Assembly: GCA_024699495.1 (NCBI GenBank)
Contig: JAILPK010000011.1
Span: 1 to 64,000, forward strand
Reading direction: 5' to 3'
Source: Bacteroidaceae bacterium
GTDB taxonomy: Bacteria > Bacteroidota > Bacteroidia > Bacteroidales > Bacteroidaceae
DNA: 64,000 nt
Every line of letters starts with the position of its first letter. Within the stretch, counting starts at the first letter, position 1. A model generated the notes under the pieces. The model made no database searches. It saw only the letters and a list, made by a program, of their open reading frames with translations, and was not told the origin of the DNA. Of this stretch, positions 62,107 through 64,000 are shown one piece after another. The translations under genes and the position numbers were made by a program.

Positions 62107-63306
62107 ATGGAAAAGAAAAAAGTAGTAGTAGCATTCTCAGGTGGTCTCGACACAAGCTATACCGTGATGTATCTGGCCAAGGAACTTGGCTACGAAGTGC
62201 ATGCAGCCTGCGCCAACACTGGCGGATTCAGCCCCGAACAGCTGCGTGTCAATGAAGAAAATGCTTACAAACTGGGTGCAGCGAAATATGTCACACTCGA
62301 CGTGACTCATGAGTATTACGAGAAGTCGCTGAAATATATGATTTTCGGCAACGTGATGCGTAACAACTGCTATCCTATCTCCGTCTCCAGCGAGCGCATC
62401 TTTCAGGCTATCGCCATCGCCCGCTATGCCAACGAGATAGGAGCTGACGCTATTGCTCATGGCTCTACGGGAGCTGGCAATGACCAGATTCGCTTCGATA
62501 TGACGTTCCTGGTGATGGCCCCCGGGGTGGAAATCATCACCCTCACACGCGACAAGAAACTAACCCGCAAAGAGGAGGTTGACTATCTGAATGCCCACGG
62601 CTTCAACGCCGACTTCGCCAAACTGAAATATTCCTATAACGTAGGCATCTGGGGCACAAGCATCTGCGGCGGCGAACTGCTTGACGCCACCCAGGGACTG
62701 CCCGAAGAGGCTTATCTCAAACATCCGACTCGCGCTGACGAGAGTCTGCTGCGCATCGAGTTTGAGAGGGGTGAGATCGTAGGCGTCAACGGAGAACATT
62801 TCGACGACCGCGTGAAAGCTATCCAGGCCATTGAGAATATCGGAGCCAGCTATGCCATCGGACGCGACGCCAACGTAGGTGACACCATAATCGGCATCAA
62901 GGGTCGGGTAGGGTTCGAGGCTGCCGCTCCGAAACTTATCATCGAGGCTCACCGCCTGCTGGAGAAATCCACTCTCTCCAAATGGCAGCAATATTGGAAG
63001 GACCAGGTAGCCAACTGGTATGGAATGTTCTTGCATGAGAGCCAGTATCTCGAGCCCGTCATGCCCGATATTGAGGCTATGCTCACCTCTTCCCAGCGCA
63101 ATGTGACTGGAACAGCCATTCTCAAACTACGTCCGCTGGGCTTCGAGACCGTGGGGGTTGACTCTGTCAATGACCTGACCAAATCCAAACTCGGAGAATA
63201 TGGTGAGACACAGACCGGTTGGACTGCCGATGAGGCCAAGGGCTTTATCAAAGTGCTCTCCACTCCGCTCCGCGTTTATTACGGAATCCACAAAGACGAG
63301 CGATAA
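62107..63306 (+). CDS. argG: Argininosuccinate synthase
   Basis: A 399-aa ATP-dependent ligase of citrulline and aspartate. ATG 62107 gives the normal start MEKKKVVVAFSGGLDTSYTVMYL with the PP-loop SGGLDTS. Further: AHGSTGAGNDQIRFD and NVGIWGTSICGGE. The ORF track runs far upstream in the same frame through the GNAT gene's region; that part is not argG. Confidence 0.96.
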   Translation: MEKKKVVVAFSGGLDTSYTVMYLAKELGYEVHAACANTGGFSPEQLRVNEENAYKLGAAKYVTLDVTHEYYEKSLKYMIFGNVMRNNCYPISVSSERIFQAIAIARYANEIGADAIAHGSTGAGNDQIRFDMTFLVMAPGVEIITLTRDKKLTRKEEVDYLNAHGFNADFAKLKYSYNVGIWGTSICGGELLDATQGLPEEAYLKHPTRADESLLRIEFERGEIVGVNGEHFDDRVKAIQAIENIGASYAIGRDANVGDTIIGIKGRVGFEAAAPKLIIEAHRLLEKSTLSKWQQYWKDQVANWYGMFLHESQYLEPVMPDIEAMLTSSQRNVTGTAILKLRPLGFETVGVDSVNDLTKSKLGEYGETQTGWTADEAKGFIKVLSTPLRVYYGIHKDER

Positions 63307-63346
63307 GCTCCTTACAACAAGACTTCACAAACCAAATCAAGACATA

Positions 63347-63547
63347 ATGGATAAGAGACTGTCACGCTCTACTGGCGATAAGTGGATTGCAGGCGTTTGC
63401 GGCGGGATTGCGCAGTATTTTGGTTGGAACGCCGACCTGCTGCGCCTCATCTGGGTGGTCCTCACCGTCAGCACCGCCTTCTGCGGAGGTATCATCTATT
63501 TGATTCTATGGATGATTATGCCTCAGGACCAAATTTATATTAAGTAA
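63347..63547 (+). CDS. Small PspC-domain membrane protein
   Basis: A 66-aa protein, shorter than the tracked ORF. RLSRSTGDKWIAGVCGGIAQYFGWNADLLRLIWVV and a TM segment (LTVSTAFCGGIIYLILWMIM) are the PspC-type stress/envelope domain. It lies between argG and argC (40 bp after argG, 4 bp before argC), an odd place for such a gene. Its role here is unknown. Confidence 0.88.
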   Translation: MDKRLSRSTGDKWIAGVCGGIAQYFGWNADLLRLIWVVLTVSTAFCGGIIYLILWMIMPQDQIYIK

Positions 63548-63551
63548 AAAA

Positions 63552-64000
63552 ATGATAAAAGTAGGAATTCTTGGGGCTGCCGGTTACACAGGCGGCGAAC
63601 TGATTCGCCTCCTGATTAACCACCCTCAGGCTGAGATAGTATTTGCCAACAGCGAGTCCAATGCAGGCAATCCCGTGGCTGAGGTCCACGAGGGTCTGCT
63701 CGGAGAGACCAGTCTGCGCTTCTCGGCAGACATGCCTTTTGAAGATATTGATGTGCTCTTCTTCTGCTTCGGTCATGGTAAGAGCGAGCAGTTCCTTAGC
63801 GAACACAACATACCTGAGCGCGTCCGCATCATCGACCTCGCGCAGGATTTCAGAGTGAAGCAGCAGGCCCCCGACTGCCGCTGGTCTGACTTGGCTGTTT
63901 ATGGTCTTCCGGAAATCAACCGCGAAGCAATCCGCTCAGCGCATTTTGTGGCCAACCCCGGCTGCTTTGCCACTGCCATCCAGCTTGGCCTGCTCCCCTT
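63552..64000 (+). CDS. argC: N-acetyl(acyl)-gamma-glutamyl-phosphate reductase, 3' end outside
   Basis: Partial gene; 149 residues are visible. MIKVGILGAAGYTGGELIRLL is the NADP Rossmann motif, DLAQDFR and YGLPEINRE are conserved, and NPGCFATAIQLGLLP holds the catalytic Cys. It reduces the acyl-glutamyl phosphate to the semialdehyde. The frame runs off the window. Confidence 0.95.
   Translation, partial: MIKVGILGAAGYTGGELIRLLINHPQAEIVFANSESNAGNPVAEVHEGLLGETSLRFSADMPFEDIDVLFFCFGHGKSEQFLSEHNIPERVRIIDLAQDFRVKQQAPDCRWSDLAVYGLPEINREAIRSAHFVANPGCFATAIQLGLLP

Noticed and set aside
61774-63306. Full 510-aa ORF as argG
   Set aside because: The first 111 residues overlap the GNAT gene in another frame; argG clearly starts at ATG 62107.

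Overview
The window looks like chromosomal DNA of an anaerobic Bacteroidota member, order Bacteroidales. The evidence is a PorP-GldK-GldL-GldM-GldN type IX secretion (T9SS) cluster, many Bacteroidota-type promoters (TAnnTTTG -7 boxes, some with a TTTG -33 box), weak Shine-Dalgarno sites, glycan-degrading enzymes (GH51 x2, GH43, GH29), a GldK-type lipoprotein, and the GGGtGRT protein/NifU-like scaffold pair. I cannot name a genus. Muribaculaceae or Porphyromonadaceae-like lineages are possible, but this is inference.

Layout. 1-180: 3' end of a ribosomal RNA operon (5S with an abnormal 5' part) and its terminator. 194-1090: an rRNA methyltransferase. 1343-10336 (+): porP, gldK, gldL, gldM, gldN, a small outer-membrane barrel and priA. 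10337-11104: spacer with palindromic 22-bp repeats. 11105-12655 (-) gltX, divergent from a 7TM-HD phosphohydrolase. 15168-21031 (-): lysS-gpsA-pgi-HAD phosphatase-SDR run. 21095-21922 (-): secreted esterase-like hydrolase. 22092-25037 (+): 981-aa outer-membrane barrel with a Gly/Arg tail. 25038-27087: gene-poor stretch with nested hairpins and a mosaic remnant of an AlbA/HTH regulator. 27088-30561 (-): AlkD-like, Fur-family, purA, threonine aldolase. 30776-33302 (-): AraC-type regulator plus dipeptidyl peptidase III. 33663-36332 (-): a Rad50/SbcC-like zinc-hook coiled coil without ATPase heads. 36523-41395 (+): two GH51 arabinofuranosidases. 41555-41926 (-): rplS. 42192-51319 (+): a 5'-nucleotidase split into two genes in reversed domain order, a MacAB-like ABC exporter set, GH43 and manA. 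51515-52633 (-): Mrp. 52815-53366 (+): DUF3332 lipoprotein. 53485-55215 (-): Fe-S scaffold and GGGtGRT protein. 55533-58330 (+): C_GCAxxG_C_C protein, GH29 fucosidase, secreted unknown. 58705-60636 (-): trmB and ilvE. 60836-64000 (+): argR, GNAT, argG, pspC, argC (cut by the window end).

How the genes work together. The first block builds the T9SS outer-membrane ring and motor. The argR block is an arginine pathway operon in which a GNAT enzyme probably makes the N-acylated glutamate. The glycoside hydrolases suggest use of arabinan/arabinoxylan and fucosylated glycans, but no SusC/SusD pair is present. No secreted protein here shows an obvious T9SS C-terminal domain.

Most intriguing points: the headless zinc-hook protein, the uncharacterised GGGtGRT/scaffold pair, and a dispersed family of short phrase repeats (units of 9, 14, 22, 30 and ~98 bp) that fills many intergenic spacers.
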